A stretch of 64,000 nucleotides of DNA, from contig NC_058152.1 in the NCBI RefSeq assembly GCF_011075055.1, positions 4,216,001 to 4,280,000 on the forward strand, read 5' to 3'. Below are positions 48,913 to 62,874 of this stretch, piece by piece. Position numbers and translations under genes: made by a program. Every line of letters begins with the position of its first letter. Position 1 is the stretch's first letter. The notes under the pieces were generated by a model, which did not search any database, was not told where the DNA came from, and was given only the letters and a program-made list of their open reading frames with translations. Origin of the DNA: Mangifera indica (Eukaryota; Streptophyta; Magnoliopsida; Sapindales; Anacardiaceae).

Positions 48913-49983
48913 TTAAAAATTATGAGGACCATAGATAGAGTTATGATAAAGAACCTGGAATGTTACCGCGAAGGTGGTTCTGGACAAATTCAGATAAGTC
49001 AAGAATGTCAAACCTATAAACTCATAAGGAATCTCCCCAGAAAGTTCATTTCCACTTAGATCAAGATCACTCAAAAGTTTACACTGGCTAATCTCGAGAG
49101 GGATTTGACCAGAGAACTTGTTCCCATCAAGTAGAAGCTTCTTAAGTCCAACGAAGTTACCAATGGTAGCGGGTAAAGAACCAGAAAGCTTGTTGTTAGA
49201 TAATCTAATTAGACCAAGATTGATCGAGATGGAATCGGACTCTGGGAACTCCTCGGTTATATAATTATTTTCCAACTCAACCTCAGTAAGATTCGGTAAC
49301 CCAAACAGACCTTTCGATATAGATCCGTTTAGAAAATTCTCTCCCATTACCACCCGGGTCAGCGATTTACGTTTCCCCAACGATTTTGGAATGGGACCTG
49401 ACAAGACATTCTCGAAAGTGATTAAAATTTGCAAGGAGTTACCGGAACACATGTCAGGAGGCAACGAACCCGTTAGGTTATTCGAGGAAAGATCTAGAAG
49501 CTTAAATTTGCCGTTGGAGCCCAATTTTTTAGGAATGCTTCCGGTAAAGTTGTTTTCCCACAGCTGTAACACCTCGAGCTGCGGTAACTCGCCGATAAAC
49601 TCCGGGATTGCACCACGAAGTTCGTTTCTGTAAAGATTTAACAGCCCCAAGTTGTTCAATTCAGCAAATGAGTCGGGTATTTCGCCGGTCAACAGGTTGC
49701 TGGATAAGTCCATCAACTTCAAGCGCTTTAAGGTACCTAACTCCGCGGTTAACGGTCCTGAAAGACTGTTTACTTGAAGAAACATAGTGTCCAAATTCTG
49801 CAAACGTCCTATCTCAGCTAGTATTTCACCTGACAGTCCACAGTTAGCAGCATCAAACTGAACTAATGCCGATAAGTTTCCGATTTCTGGAGGCAATCCA
49901 CCGGTATAATTATTAAAGTAACCAACGTATAGATATCTTAACTTGGCTCCGCTTTCGGGCATGCTTTCTGTGATAAATGTCAC
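48913..49983 (-). pseudogene. Truncated BAM-like LRR gene copy
   Basis: A 356-codon open frame that aligns with residues of roughly 209-575 of the receptor kinase at 23117-26576, for example [47 protein letters not shown] and [13 protein letters not shown]. It has only LRRs: no signal peptide, TM or kinase. Compared with the full gene it lacks exactly one 24-residue LRR (after KFSGQIP it jumps to EISQCKLL). A frameshift follows NLSR, giving an unrelated tail. The N-terminal ~12 residues are not homologous. It is a pseudogene whose 3' side was cut by the Gypsy LTR at 48894 and whose 5' side abuts duplicated segment G. Confidence 0.92.
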
Positions 49984-49984
49984 T

Positions 49985-50905
49985 AATTGTTTCTTGAGTT
50001 AAACCGATGAATTTGATCATTTTTACGGTTATTAATTAGCTAGGCCAAAGTTGATCTTAATTAATTTAATAAAATTATATATATATCTATTGTATATATA
50101 TATATTTGATGTGTGTCAATATATTATTAAATAATTTTGAATTAAGAATATAGTAATACTTAATCATAGGATGATATATATAAATGTGTATTATTTTTTA
50201 TACTTAAAATAGATATATATAATATTACTCTAATTAATTACTAATGTCATTGAATGAAATATTTGTGTTTCTCCATAACTGTCATACTCACGCATGCTTA
50301 GCTACTTATTATGCGTTTTTGCAAATATATAACAAATGGAAAAATCATCAATAAGACTAACTCTTTTTATTTTTGTATGATACGACTTGTATCTTAATTT
50401 TTTCATTTTGAGTGAGGTCTTCACTTACTTAACATTAGCATGAATAATGAAATCATGCAAAAAAATAAAAAGAAAAATAAAAAAAGAAAAGAAAAGAAAA
50501 TCCATTCACACCTTTTAAAATTAATAAAATTACAAACGCCTTGAAGAGAGTTTTCGTACTCGAAATATTCAATTAGTTGATTTACAATCCTCCACATTAA
50601 TTCTTCATTTTACCACTCACTTTCAAAAGGAAACCTACTTGCATGCAACCACATAAAATACCAAAAAAATAAAATAAAACAATAATAATAATCCTTCTCA
50701 TTTATTGTAAACATGTTTCATAGTTTTTTCGTCCACATAAAATTGCAAAATAATAATTATAATTTCCCTCTCATTTATTGAAACATGTTTGTTGGTTGAC
50801 ATGATTTAATTTTATTCATTAAAGAAATTCTTGCGTAAGGATAACATAGAGGAAATACATTTAATCCATGTTAGATAATCAAGCCATTTTAAATATGTCT
50901 TAATT
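49985..50905. repeat. Duplicated segment G, copy 2
   Basis: Counterpart of 40140-40800, direct orientation, with extra AT-rich sequence at 50070-50230. It starts right at the 5' edge of the truncated LRR copy. Confidence 0.75.
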
Positions 50906-52240
50906 GTGAGGACCCAATATATATTAAATGGCCATTTTAGACACGTCTGTACTCAATATTATAGTGATCAAGGACACAAATAATACAATAAAATTACATA
51001 ATGTTAAACAATTTTATTGAAAGATAGTGACAAATCTCACATGTCATGGTTATTTGGTAACAACCTAATGCAACACATGTATGCATTTTCATTATACTAA
51101 CTTGCTAGAGAAACTCATATAGATGATAACTCCGGTATCTATAGAAAAAAGTTTTTTAATAAACCGTGGTGCATGTGATTTTTAGATTTCATATCATTGG
51201 AGCACTTTTTACACTAATCAGCTTAGGTTGACATTAGCCTAATGTAGTCTTTTTATCAAAGCTATCAATATGGCAGTTGTGAACTATGTCAAAAAGTGTA
51301 TTAAGGTTATGAGTAATCGTCATTATCACTTTTTGCAACGCGAGAATTTGTCTCAAAGCTCTTCTTGATAGGTGACTTTGATGTTTTAAATTTGTGACTA
51401 CAATGAGATTGAATTATTGCTTAATTCTAGTTGTATCAAGTCAATACTTTGAGTATCAAATTATTTTCTCAAGAGTTGATTTGAGGTAAATACTATTTTT
51501 ATGCCTCAACCTTGATAAGATATTAGATGATAAAAGAATTTTATCACACGATAAGTATATTATTGATAAGTTTACATATTCCATTGACTTTCTATCATTT
51601 GGGTGGTTATGATATTTTGGTAGAAAAGTCAATCTCGATATATAATTAGAGGGTTGATCTAATCGTAGGTTGATAAAGATTTTGTTTACTATCAATACGA
51701 GAAAAAACTATAGATCACAAATAATAGGGTTTGACTATCTAGATCTAAATTGTAATAGGACATAGATTAATTTATGAGAGAGAATGTATGTTCCATATTA
51801 CGATTTGAGCATCCTTGGTCCCCGTTAACAAACACTGGTTCTACACATTGGGCAAAATATTGACTAGGGCTTTGTATTGATGATCACTTGTTTTGTGTGA
51901 AAAATAAATTGAAACTTTATTTTGCCTTGGCCAACATAATATTTATTACTATTTATTTTACATAGAATTACAATATAAAATTCTCAACTCTTTCTACCAA
52001 TCCACTCTAAAAGATTGCTAGCGCCATCTTTATGTCCTCTACCACTTCTTTGCTTTCCATGGTGATCTTACTGCCCCGTGTGGACAAGTTGTGACCTTGC
52101 TTTATGCTTTGATTCATATCCCTGATATAGGGTTAAGATTTTGTGCTTTTGAATGAAAATTTTTGAATTTTCACTGCATACTTGTTCATTTTATGCATAA
52201 AAATCCCAATGGATTAACCATAAATTAAGTCTTTTTCCAT
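50906..52240. other. Intergenic, no recognised gene
   Basis: 50970-51070 belongs to the dispersed repeat seen at 7640 and 32210. 51100-51950 may be transposon-derived but has no domain I recognise. Short ORFs here are not supported. Confidence 0.45.
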
Positions 52241-52259
52241 TGACCTTCTACCATCCATA

Positions 52260-52693
52260 AGGATGATATCTGTTGCTCTCTACTATCTAGGAAGGAACCC
52301 CTGCCACTATTTCCACGTTCATGTCATAGCAGCTTGGGCCACTTCCATAGCCACTACCACTACTACCACCACCACCACCACCATACCTTCGTAACTCTCA
52401 CCAAGGCCACCATAATCACCTACTAGAATACATCCTATACAACCATAACACGACCGTATCCTTCATATAAACTAATTTCACTTGCAACATGTCCTCAATA
52501 GGAACTGACTCTGACTTTATATGACTCACCTAACCTATAACCACCACTCGCGCCACCACTGAAGGCTCTACCTCCGAATCTACCATAAGCATCCCCCAAA
52601 ACCACTTCCACATGTTGGCTTAGAATTATCATAACATCTGCAAAAGCGTTTCAGTGGGTTTGGTTTCTTTGGTTTTTCCTTGATCTCTACCTA
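52260..52693 (-). pseudogene. hnRNP-type glycine-rich RNA-binding protein, exon fragment
   Basis: On the minus strand an AG acceptor (TTATAG) is followed by VEIKEKPKKPNP, which resembles the end of the second RRM and linker of plant hnRNP1-like proteins. Next come YDNSKPTCGSGFGG, AYGRFGGRAFSGGASGGYR, GDYGGLGESYEG, and a GGT run encoding Gly (52360-52383). After a frameshift comes SGYGSGPSCYDMN-GNSGRGSF. It is interrupted by stops and several frameshifts. Only the C-terminal exon is present; the RRM domains are missing. The retained acceptor argues for a DNA-level copy, not a processed pseudogene. Confidence 0.6.
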
Positions 52694-53204
52694 TAATAGA
52701 AGCGGAATGTGTACACACATTATTAGGCTTTTATCATATTAGACAAATAAATTGTAATGCTTCTTAACCATGCGAAGTTATAATCAATAGACAAAGAAGT
52801 AGATTTACATATTAAACCTTCATATTGCGTTATAAACATGATCGAAATCGTGATTCTTATATGGAAGATGAAGTTGATGATTTATCAACCAAACAATCCA
52901 ATCAATTATGTTGTTGGATTTGATGATTGGTTTTTGTGAGATTGCCACATATTAGGCTTTAGGCAACACTTAACTCGATTACGTTTTCTAAACTGTTGCC
53001 TAAAATGATATAAACAACAATTTTAATAATATTGCATTAGAAAATTAACAATAAGCTCCAATTAAAAAAAAAAAAGACCGTAGCATCATAAGATATAAAG
53101 TAATGGATTTAATAATCATTGTAATAAACTAGATTTTTTGGGATATAAAACAACAATAACACCTCCACCAAATTGAATTATGAATGGTATTATGTAATGT
53201 TGGA

Positions 53205-53350
53205 GCTGAATTAAGCTAGCTCCGCTTACTTGAGCCAAAGGGTGTTTGACTTGGTTTAGTTCGAATTCGACTTAAATTTATAGTATAAATATATAGTTCG
53301 AATTAATGATTTAAATTCAACTCAAATTCATAACTTGAATACGTAGTTTG
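53205..53350. repeat. GAGCTCG/AGTTCGAAT-type dispersed repeat, copy 4
   Basis: GGAGCTGAATTAAGCTAGCTC followed by TAGTTCGAATTCGACTTAAA and AATTCAACTCAAATTCATAA; related in word content and ends to the repeats at 9730 and 22100. Confidence 0.35.
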
Positions 53351-53524
53351 AAATGGGGCCATATCATAGTTCAATTGTAGAAAACTAGTGCTTATAACTT
53401 ACCATCTATAAGCCCAAGCTCCTTCTATAAAATACCAAGTATAAGAAGCGAGGGTTTTAGGTACATTTCTCTCGCTCTCAGAAGTTCAGGTCACTTCTAG
53501 AGATCTATAGCCACCAAACTCAAA

Positions 53525-53687
53525 ATGGTAAAGGGACGCCAAGGAGAGTGAGTCAAGTCTCTTATCTAACCTTAATCCCTAGCTCTAGTTATTGATTTTT
53601 CTTTTTCCCTACCATGAATTTTGAAGCTCTTTTGTTCGTTCATTTTTGCAGACTATATGTAAGAGGAACCATCGTCGGATACAAGAG
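53525..53687 (+). pseudogene. Ribosomal protein eL33 (L35a), first two exons only
   Basis: Exon 1 (53525-53547) encodes MVKGRQGE with the codon split at a GTGAGT donor. Exon 2 (53652-53687) continues LYVRGTIVGYK and ends at a GTAAAT donor. This is the N-terminus of cytosolic 60S protein L35a, normally MVKGRQGERVRLYVRGT. The three residues RVR at the exon junction are absent. A pyrimidine-rich leader (TTTCTCTCGCTCTCAG, near 53467) resembles a ribosomal-protein 5' UTR. The remaining ~90 residues are not found; the second intron runs into a Copia relic at 53890. Intron retention means a genomic fragment, not a retrocopy. Non-functional as it stands. Confidence 0.8.
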
Positions 53688-53889
53688 GTAAATCTTTTGA
53701 TGACTTTAGATATCTCGTGCAGTTATAGATCCTTTTTATCACTTGGATTTAGACTTGCTTTTGAAAGAGTTATGAATTAGGTTGTAAACTGAATTAATTA
53801 ATATTGATGAAATATTATACAATTTATAGTATTATATTATGGTTTGAAAAGGAAATATAATCCTATGAAACATAAAAAACAATATACAT

Positions 53890-54504
53890 CAAATCATAAT
53901 AGTATCTAATCAGAATTAGATCAAATCAATCAGAATTGGATCTAATTATAATTAGACCGAATGGAAAAGTATATATTATTTAACACTTTCTTTTAATTGC
54001 AGTGAGAGCTCATAAGGCTACAATTGAAGACTCAAGGAGAGAAAATGCTCACGAGACAATCCTTTGGTAAAGATATCAACAAGCTGAGAAATAGTTGAGA
54101 CATGTCGAAGTTGAATGGGCCCACGAGCAACTAACTCACAAATGAAGTGCAAATCGATATCACTATGCAGAGTGCGAGCATGAAACACTGGATTAACAGC
54201 CAAGTACAGAGCATACTAATTGTTATGAAACACAAGTGGAGATGAGTGTAGCAGAATAACGAACTCCTATAGAAGATAACAAAACCACTGAACATCAACA
54301 ATTACATGTGCAAGTGCCTGATATTTGGACTCTACACTAGAGTAGGATAGAGTAGCCTGGGCATTCCAACAAACAAGGTTGAGCCTAGGAAAATACAACC
54401 ACCAGTGATAGAATAGTATCGAATCATAATCAGATTGAATCAAATCAATTAGAATTGGATTCAGTCATAATCAGACAAAATGAGAAAGCATATATTATTT
54501 AACA
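53890..54504 (-). mobile_element. Internally deleted Copia element with ~99-bp direct repeats
   Basis: Direct repeats at about 53890-53985 and 54406-54504 both read, on the minus strand, TGTTAAATAATATATRCTTT and onward through GATCCAATTCTGATTGATTT-like sequence, so they look like LTRs. Between them the minus strand encodes only Copia RNase H: SSVESKYQALAHV-like near 54335, VNPVFHARTLHSDIDLHFI, QLRHVSTISQLVDIFTKGLS and REHFLSL (54203-54018). A purine run AAAAGAAAG precedes the left repeat. RT, integrase and gag are absent. Confidence 0.75.
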
Positions 54505-54845
54505 GCCTTGCTAGCAATAAGTTTGGTTCATTTAGATTAAATAATGATAGTATGATAAATTTAGATTGATTTTTGTTTAATGAGATACTAAGAAATCGAG
54601 TGGTTACCAGTTAGCCTCTGTTTGGATATGAGATAATGTTTTTTTAGTGAGTCGTGTTATTGGTTTACATTTTCCTGAAACAGGAAAGATATGCATTTGT
54701 ATTGCTTTGAATTTTTTGTGTTCTTTTATTTTTGAGTTCTCTGTGTTATTGGTTTAAAAATATTTTTTTGCGTTACTAGGAAAAATATTCAAGAGAACTA
54801 GAATTAGCACTTGTTTGGTATTCAATGTTTCATAAATTGGCTCAG

Positions 54846-55220
54846 TTCGCAATATGTTAGATTTCTCCCAGATTGAGGTCAGACTTCCTAAACAGGGTGG
54901 AGGTTCTGAGGTAGTCAAAACATGTTTTGCAGCAAAGGGGTTTACTTTTGCTGCTAGAACAACTGATGGTCCTGGAGAATTTGGTTTTAAGCAAAGGGAT
55001 GACCAGGTAATCTGTGAGACATTATTTGTTCTCAAACATTGTTTTGCACTACCTATGAGTTCTGTCTGTAAATTTAACTGTGATGCTTTGGCAGGGAAGT
55101 CCCTTTTGGAGGCTTGTGCGCAATGTATTTAAAAAGCCTAATAAAGAACAAGTTGATTGTCAACATCCAAAGCCCATTTTGCTTGACACTGGGGAAATGA
55201 AGCAACCAAACGTTTGGGCA
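54846..55220 (+). pseudogene. Neutral ceramidase, two-exon fragment
   Basis: Exon 54846-55006 encodes FSQIEVRLPKQGGGSEVVKT, then CFAAKGFTFAARTTDGPGEF. Exon 55095-55220 continues in phase with SPFWRLVRNVFKKPNKEQVD and PKPILLDTGEMKQPNVWA, ending at a GTAAGT donor. This matches the central part of plant neutral/alkaline ceramidases (the enzyme splits ceramide into sphingosine and fatty acid). Substitutions in the otherwise conserved AAGTTDGPGAF motif (Gly to Arg, Ala to Glu) and the lack of upstream and downstream exons show it is a dead fragment. Phases and splice sites are intact, so it came from genomic DNA. Confidence 0.8.
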
Positions 55221-56031
55221 GTAAGTCGTAATCTTGTTTGGTATTGACTTCCAATTAATAGACTGGAATTTAGTATGCAAAGTTCCAAAAAAAAAAAATT
55301 GTTGACTCCAAATTTTAAGGCATCTAAAACTTGAGTAAATTTATATAGGAATTTCAATGTGTTTCAAAATTTGTTGATTACTTATTAGAACATATCTTTT
55401 GAATTTAGAATTGTGCAAGTCAATTTGTTGAATTTGTTGATTACTTATTAGAACATATCTTTTGAATTTGTTGAATTTCAAATTGTGCAAGTCAATTTTC
55501 TTTTTCTCCTTTCAGGGCCATTCACTTGTCAACAATCTCGTTTCTATAACCTTAAGCTTCCAGAAGTCAATTGTTACAGTTTTTATAAACCAACTTCTAG
55601 ATGTCTTTTTAGTCCAATGGAGTTGGTATGCCATGGAGACATGATATTTTTGGATTACTCTTAGTTGTATAAACCAACTTTAATAACATGGTGCACTTTT
55701 GCTTCTTCTCTCAAAGCTCCTCCACATTTTGTATGTATGTATATTATACTCATTTTAATCATATCGTCTATCTTCACATTTGTAAAAACTTGAAGATACA
55801 AATCAAACATGAAATACTTGATGTTGATTGTGCATACTATGTGAATTTTTATGTTACTTGCAACAATTTTTTAATTTTGATTTGTGAGAGACATTATCAT
55901 AATAAAAAAACTCTAGTTTTTTTTTTTTTAATTTTCAATCATATAGATCCTAAGATAATTATAATTAGTAAATAATCAAGTAAATGGATTTTGAAAATTA
56001 AAATTTTCATTATTAATATTACTCTTACCAT

Positions 56032-56062
<31 letters not shown>

Positions 56063-56640
56063 TTATTTATTGTTGTTATTATTTTTAGTGACCAGCAAAT
56101 TTATCTTTAAAAACAAAAATATTTATCATTGATATTATATTGATATAACAATGAAAGTATTAATCATTAATATTATGTTTAGTGATCGATATATATTATT
56201 ATAATAATAGAGATATTTATCATTGTTGTTATTTTTAACAACTTGATCTTCTACTCAATTTGTGTTGGATGTAATACAAGTATAATAACCTCTTGTAACC
56301 AAATGGAAATTTGTTAAAAGTAAGCACATATAATATCAAATGATCAACTAAAAAAGTATGAATGATCCACTTACTACAGAAGCATTCAAAATTGTTGGTA
56401 CATCATCCCACGTTGGCAGGATAATGGTCCTTCACTTAAGTATATGAGAGACCTTATTGTCTACTTGGAGATGGACAAAAGGCGTTAAATTCCCTATCGT
56501 CTCATAAATCTAATACTACATAATACACAATAGTTATCGTTAGTATTTATAATTGTCTGTATTAATCTAACTAGATGGATTATATGATGCTTATGTAGAA
56601 AGCAATAGAAAATCCCATCAACAAGTAGTTAAGCAAAGGG
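55221..56640. other. Intergenic, AT-rich, no gene seen
   Basis: Contains a direct duplication TTGATTACTTATTAGAACAT (55374 and 55437), a (TA)n run at about 56031-56060, and TTATCATTGATATTA repeats at 56130-56230. The following ceramidase exons were looked for and not found. Confidence 0.5.
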
Positions 56641-56649
56641 GGTGACCTC

Positions 56650-57384
56650 TTTTAAGGTGGGTACTTTTATATACATTCATCTTAGCTTGCATGTATGCCC
56701 CGTCGAATGGAGTCTACTATCTTAGTCCATACTACCGAACCCCAAGGGTAACAGTTGAATACATCAAGATCATTGACTAAATATAATATGCGATCTCAAA
56801 TAACATTCCTATTGTCTGTCTCTAATAGTTTAACATGCAATAAATACAATACCACAAACTTGACAACATCCTTGTTACTATATCCCTATATTTGTGACTC
56901 AACTACCCTTTCGGTGTCCAAATAAGTTATTGACTAAACACTTGAAAAATATTCCTCCTTTAATTAGGGTGTTTCTAAATAATCAATGTAGGTTAACACA
57001 TCTATATTATGCTTGAAGACAAGACCTGTCACCATAGCAAACTCCACAAGACTGAAACGGACAATAACGCCATTTATTCTAAGACAAAGTTTTCTTGTTA
57101 TATCCCTACGGTTAATTAAATGAAATAACATTATATGTATAACTACGATGCTAAATCGAGTGTCCACCAATCCTAAGAACCACCCAAAACATGTTGTTTG
57201 GAACATCTTTCTTTGGGTCATCAGAAGTTTTTCGTTTATTGTTTATGGTGCTCATTGTGTCCTTTTTCCTATGGGTGTCATTTGCACCAGAAATGCATGG
57301 GCCTTGTGAAACATGTATGCATCTTCGTGATAATTGATCCCAAATCCCTAACAAAATGACAAAAGCATTCATTGTATAAACCAA
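56650..57384 (-). mobile_element. DUF1985-type (Ulp1-carrying MULE) fragment
   Basis: Minus-strand frames give HLINRRDITRKLCLRINGVI, RFSLVEFAMVTGL and further left YPWGSVVWTKIVDSI-like sequence. These match the DUF1985 N-terminal domain found upstream of Ulp1-like peptidases in plant Mutator-like (Kaonashi) elements. The frame breaks after about 85 codons and no peptidase domain is visible. The upstream part (57151-57384) may be the preceding linker. A transposon relic. Confidence 0.65.
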
Positions 57385-57699
57385 TACTGTGAACAGAACA
57401 TTTTAATGCATGTTGTGAACAATACTTCCAAGTGAGGTCGTCTAGTCTAGGCAAGATTAAGTTCTCATCAACCTGTTCATTTAGACTCCCTAATATAGCA
57501 GATAGAAATGAAACAATTTTATCATATCACAACTAACAAATCAATCACATATTCGTATATAATATTCTTTTGGACACAAATCATGCATTTCTAACTTTAA
57601 AAATAATCTTTTTCCTAAATCCAAACCTTAGATCTAACATATGATCGAAAAGGGCCTATAGAATTCATAACAAGCTACATAATGGGTCGGCTCCTAGGG

Positions 57700-58020
57700 C
57701 AAAATCTGAGTAAGGTTGAATGTTTTGGAAGTATATATATGTGAGCTCGTGAACTTTATGCTCACTAGACTAGGCTTGTTAAGCATAATTGAGTCGAGCT
57801 TGTTATTAGCTCGCTATGCTTGGATCATTAAGCGTATTCAAGTTTAGCTCGTGAACAACTCTCAAGTAGCTCAGCTCGTTAAGTATGTTTGAGTCGAGCT
57901 CATTAAGAGCTTGCAAGAGCTCGAGAACGAGTTGCCTTTTTGTTCCGCTCGAGGATCTCGATCCAGGGCTCGAGCTCGCATGAACAGTCACCAAGCTTAT
58001 TTGAATTCAAATTCAGCTCA
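57700..58020. repeat. GAGCTCG-type dispersed repeat, copy 5
   Basis: The densest of the five: GAGCTCGTGAAC, TTGAGTCGAGCTTGTTATTA, AGAGCTCGAGAACGAG and GGGCTCGAGCTCGC words. It passes directly into a Copia RT fragment. Confidence 0.55.
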
Positions 58021-58034
58021 GTTTGAATCCATCC

Positions 58035-58290
58035 ATGCTCCAATGGCAAGACTTGAATCTATAAGGTTGATGCTTGCTCTGACTTGTTTTTTAAAGTTCA
58101 AATTGTACAAGATGGATGTAAAAAGTGTTACACTGAACAATGTCTTGACGGAGAAAGTATATATAGAACAACTTACTGGTTTTAAAGATTCTCATTTGTC
58201 TGTTCATGTGTACAAGCTTAAAAAGGTGTTACACAATCCTAAATAGGCTTCAAGGGCCGGGTTTGAAAGACTAACCACCTTTTTTTTCCT
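58035..58290 (+). mobile_element. Copia reverse transcriptase fragment
   Basis: The + strand encodes ARLESIRLMLALTCFLKFKL, YKMDVKSVTLNNVLTEKVYI, EQLTGFKDSHL and VYKLKKVLHNPK, followed after a stop by ASRAGFERLTTF. This is the RT palm start of SIRE-like Copia elements; the MDVKSAFLNG motif is degenerated (A and G lost). No other pol domain adjoins. Confidence 0.85.
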
Positions 58291-58915
58291 GATCATGGTG
58301 TTTAATTTCACTTTAAGGTATTAAAAGTCACAATTTTCGAAACTATATGGGGCCGAATAAGATTACTTATATTTCATATAACAAAATCATAAATCCCTTC
58401 CTCAGCAAACATTTGGACATCTACAAACGATGACTCGTCAACTTCTGCTAATTGTTGTTCATTAAATACTGTTCGTAAACCTTCTTCAACCGCAATTATT
58501 CCACATATCTCGCCCAACGATTTGCCTACACGTAAAAATACTCAATTTTCCAAGAAGTTGTTGTCATCATTGTCACTCTTTGATAATTGTTTCTCTAACA
58601 AAACAGCAACACTATACTCAATTTTCAATTTTTTGTATCGGGCAGCAAAGAATTTTTCTTTTTGATTTTTTTCTCTATGTCAAACATAGTGACCACGTGG
58701 TCGCAACTTATTAGTTGGTGGTTCATGTTTTATTAAAAAAATCTTCGATATTTTTAACATGATGCAATTACTATTCTACCCTTTGCTTGTTAACGTTAAC
58801 AAGAAAATTTGGATGTAAGGTGGTATCAAGTTCTTTTTAAAGTTCAAGGGTGACAACTGTCATTTTGACCAAAAAAAAAAGAGAGGGGGACATAGTCATT
58901 CTCCCGTTATTAAAT

Positions 58916-59024
58916 GCTACAAATTAATTAGTAATTTTTTGGGTCCTTTAAACTTATTTACAAATTTGACGCTACAAATTAATTAGTAATTTTTTGGGTC
59001 CTTTAAATTATTTACAAATTTGAC
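58916..59024. repeat. ~55-bp tandem duplication
   Basis: Two near-identical units (58916-58970 and 58971-59024) starting GCTACAAATTAATTAGTAAT and ending ACAAATTTGAC, differing by one base deletion. It lies about 220 bp beyond the stop codon of the hexokinase-like gene. Confidence 0.9.
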
Positions 59025-59245
59025 ATAATAAAAATAGTACTATTAAAAGTCTTATTCAACTTGTCTTGCTTGAATTTTTTGTCTATTTTGGTTGGATGCT
59101 GCCCTTCAAATGCTGTTCAATTCAGGTTGCGTTATTGCACATTACTATTTTCTCAATTTTAGTAAGCTTTAACATATTAAATTTGTTGAAAATATTACTA
59201 AGGGAGAAGCACATATCGAGCTGCTTAAATTTAGGATGAACCAAT

Positions 59246-61828
<2,583 letters not shown>

Positions 61829-62866
61829 TTCCGATCAATATTTCCTTTTCTACCTGAGGGTGTTTCATTTCATGAAATTTTATGAATCAGGAATAACAAC
61901 AGTCCGCTTTTCAAGCGTGGAGGAACGGGTATCATGCTTAATGGATAGGCGTAAGACAAAATCAAGACATGAGTCCGAATAAGCCCACTAACGAGATTGA
62001 ATTACAAACCTGGCCCAAAAAATATTCTAGTTTACCTATACAAAGAATTGAAGTCTATGCAAAGAATTGAAGGGACAATAAGGAAACACATTTTTTCATT
62101 GTTTAAATTCATATTGTTGATATAAATATTTGTATTAATGAAAAGCACGCAAGAATATGATCTCACACAAGAGGATGAAAAATGAGTGGGATTGACTACA
62201 TGATTGTGTGTAAACAATGATAAGTAAGTTAAAATAGTTTAATCTACTGTTGACGACTCTATATCTACTATTATATTATTAAGTGTTTTTGACTGAGTTT
62301 GACAAAATATAAAATGTCACTAATGGAGCTCTTGAAAGAGTTATCCATAAAAAGTTGTGACATTCACAAATAATAAGATTATTTTTAGTCATTTTGATTC
62401 ATTAATAAGTTAATATAAAATTTGAATTGTCGAATTTGGCTAAGTGTTGAAAGATTTGAGTTTTAGTCCGTTTGAACAATTTTGTGTGAAAGGTAGACCT
62501 CTGTTTCAATCATGTCAAGTAAACGATATAGATATCGTGCTACATCAAATATTCAAAAGGTTGGATGACCATTCATCAAAGATACACGACGATTTCAATG
62601 GTTATCTTATTTGAATTTTCTGTTTAAGGAACGCATTTCACAAAATGTAATCTCACCCAATTTTTTGATAACATTTTCTTTTTAAGTATATCTAATAACT
62701 GAGTGATTTTTCAACAATCTAGTGAAAATTTCAACAACTTGAGAGGGAAATTTTGCATCAATCTATTATTTTCGTTGTTATTCGATTATAACATATTATA
62801 GAATCTAGTTTGATGAATGTAGGAGATAGAATCATGTTAAGATTGAAGTTGGATGGATATTAATGT
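61829..62866. other. 5' flank of the hexokinase-like gene; no other gene
   Basis: No second gene is supported. Overlapping small ORFs at 61703-61982 are antisense of exon 1 or chance. A short direct duplication AAAGAATTGAAG occurs at about 62041 and 62060. Confidence 0.5.
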
Positions 62867-62874
62867 GTTATGTA

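Noticed and set aside
54854..55132. 92-codon ORF read through the ceramidase exon
   Set aside because: It reads through a clear GT donor at 55007 into intron; homology continues only after splicing to 55095.
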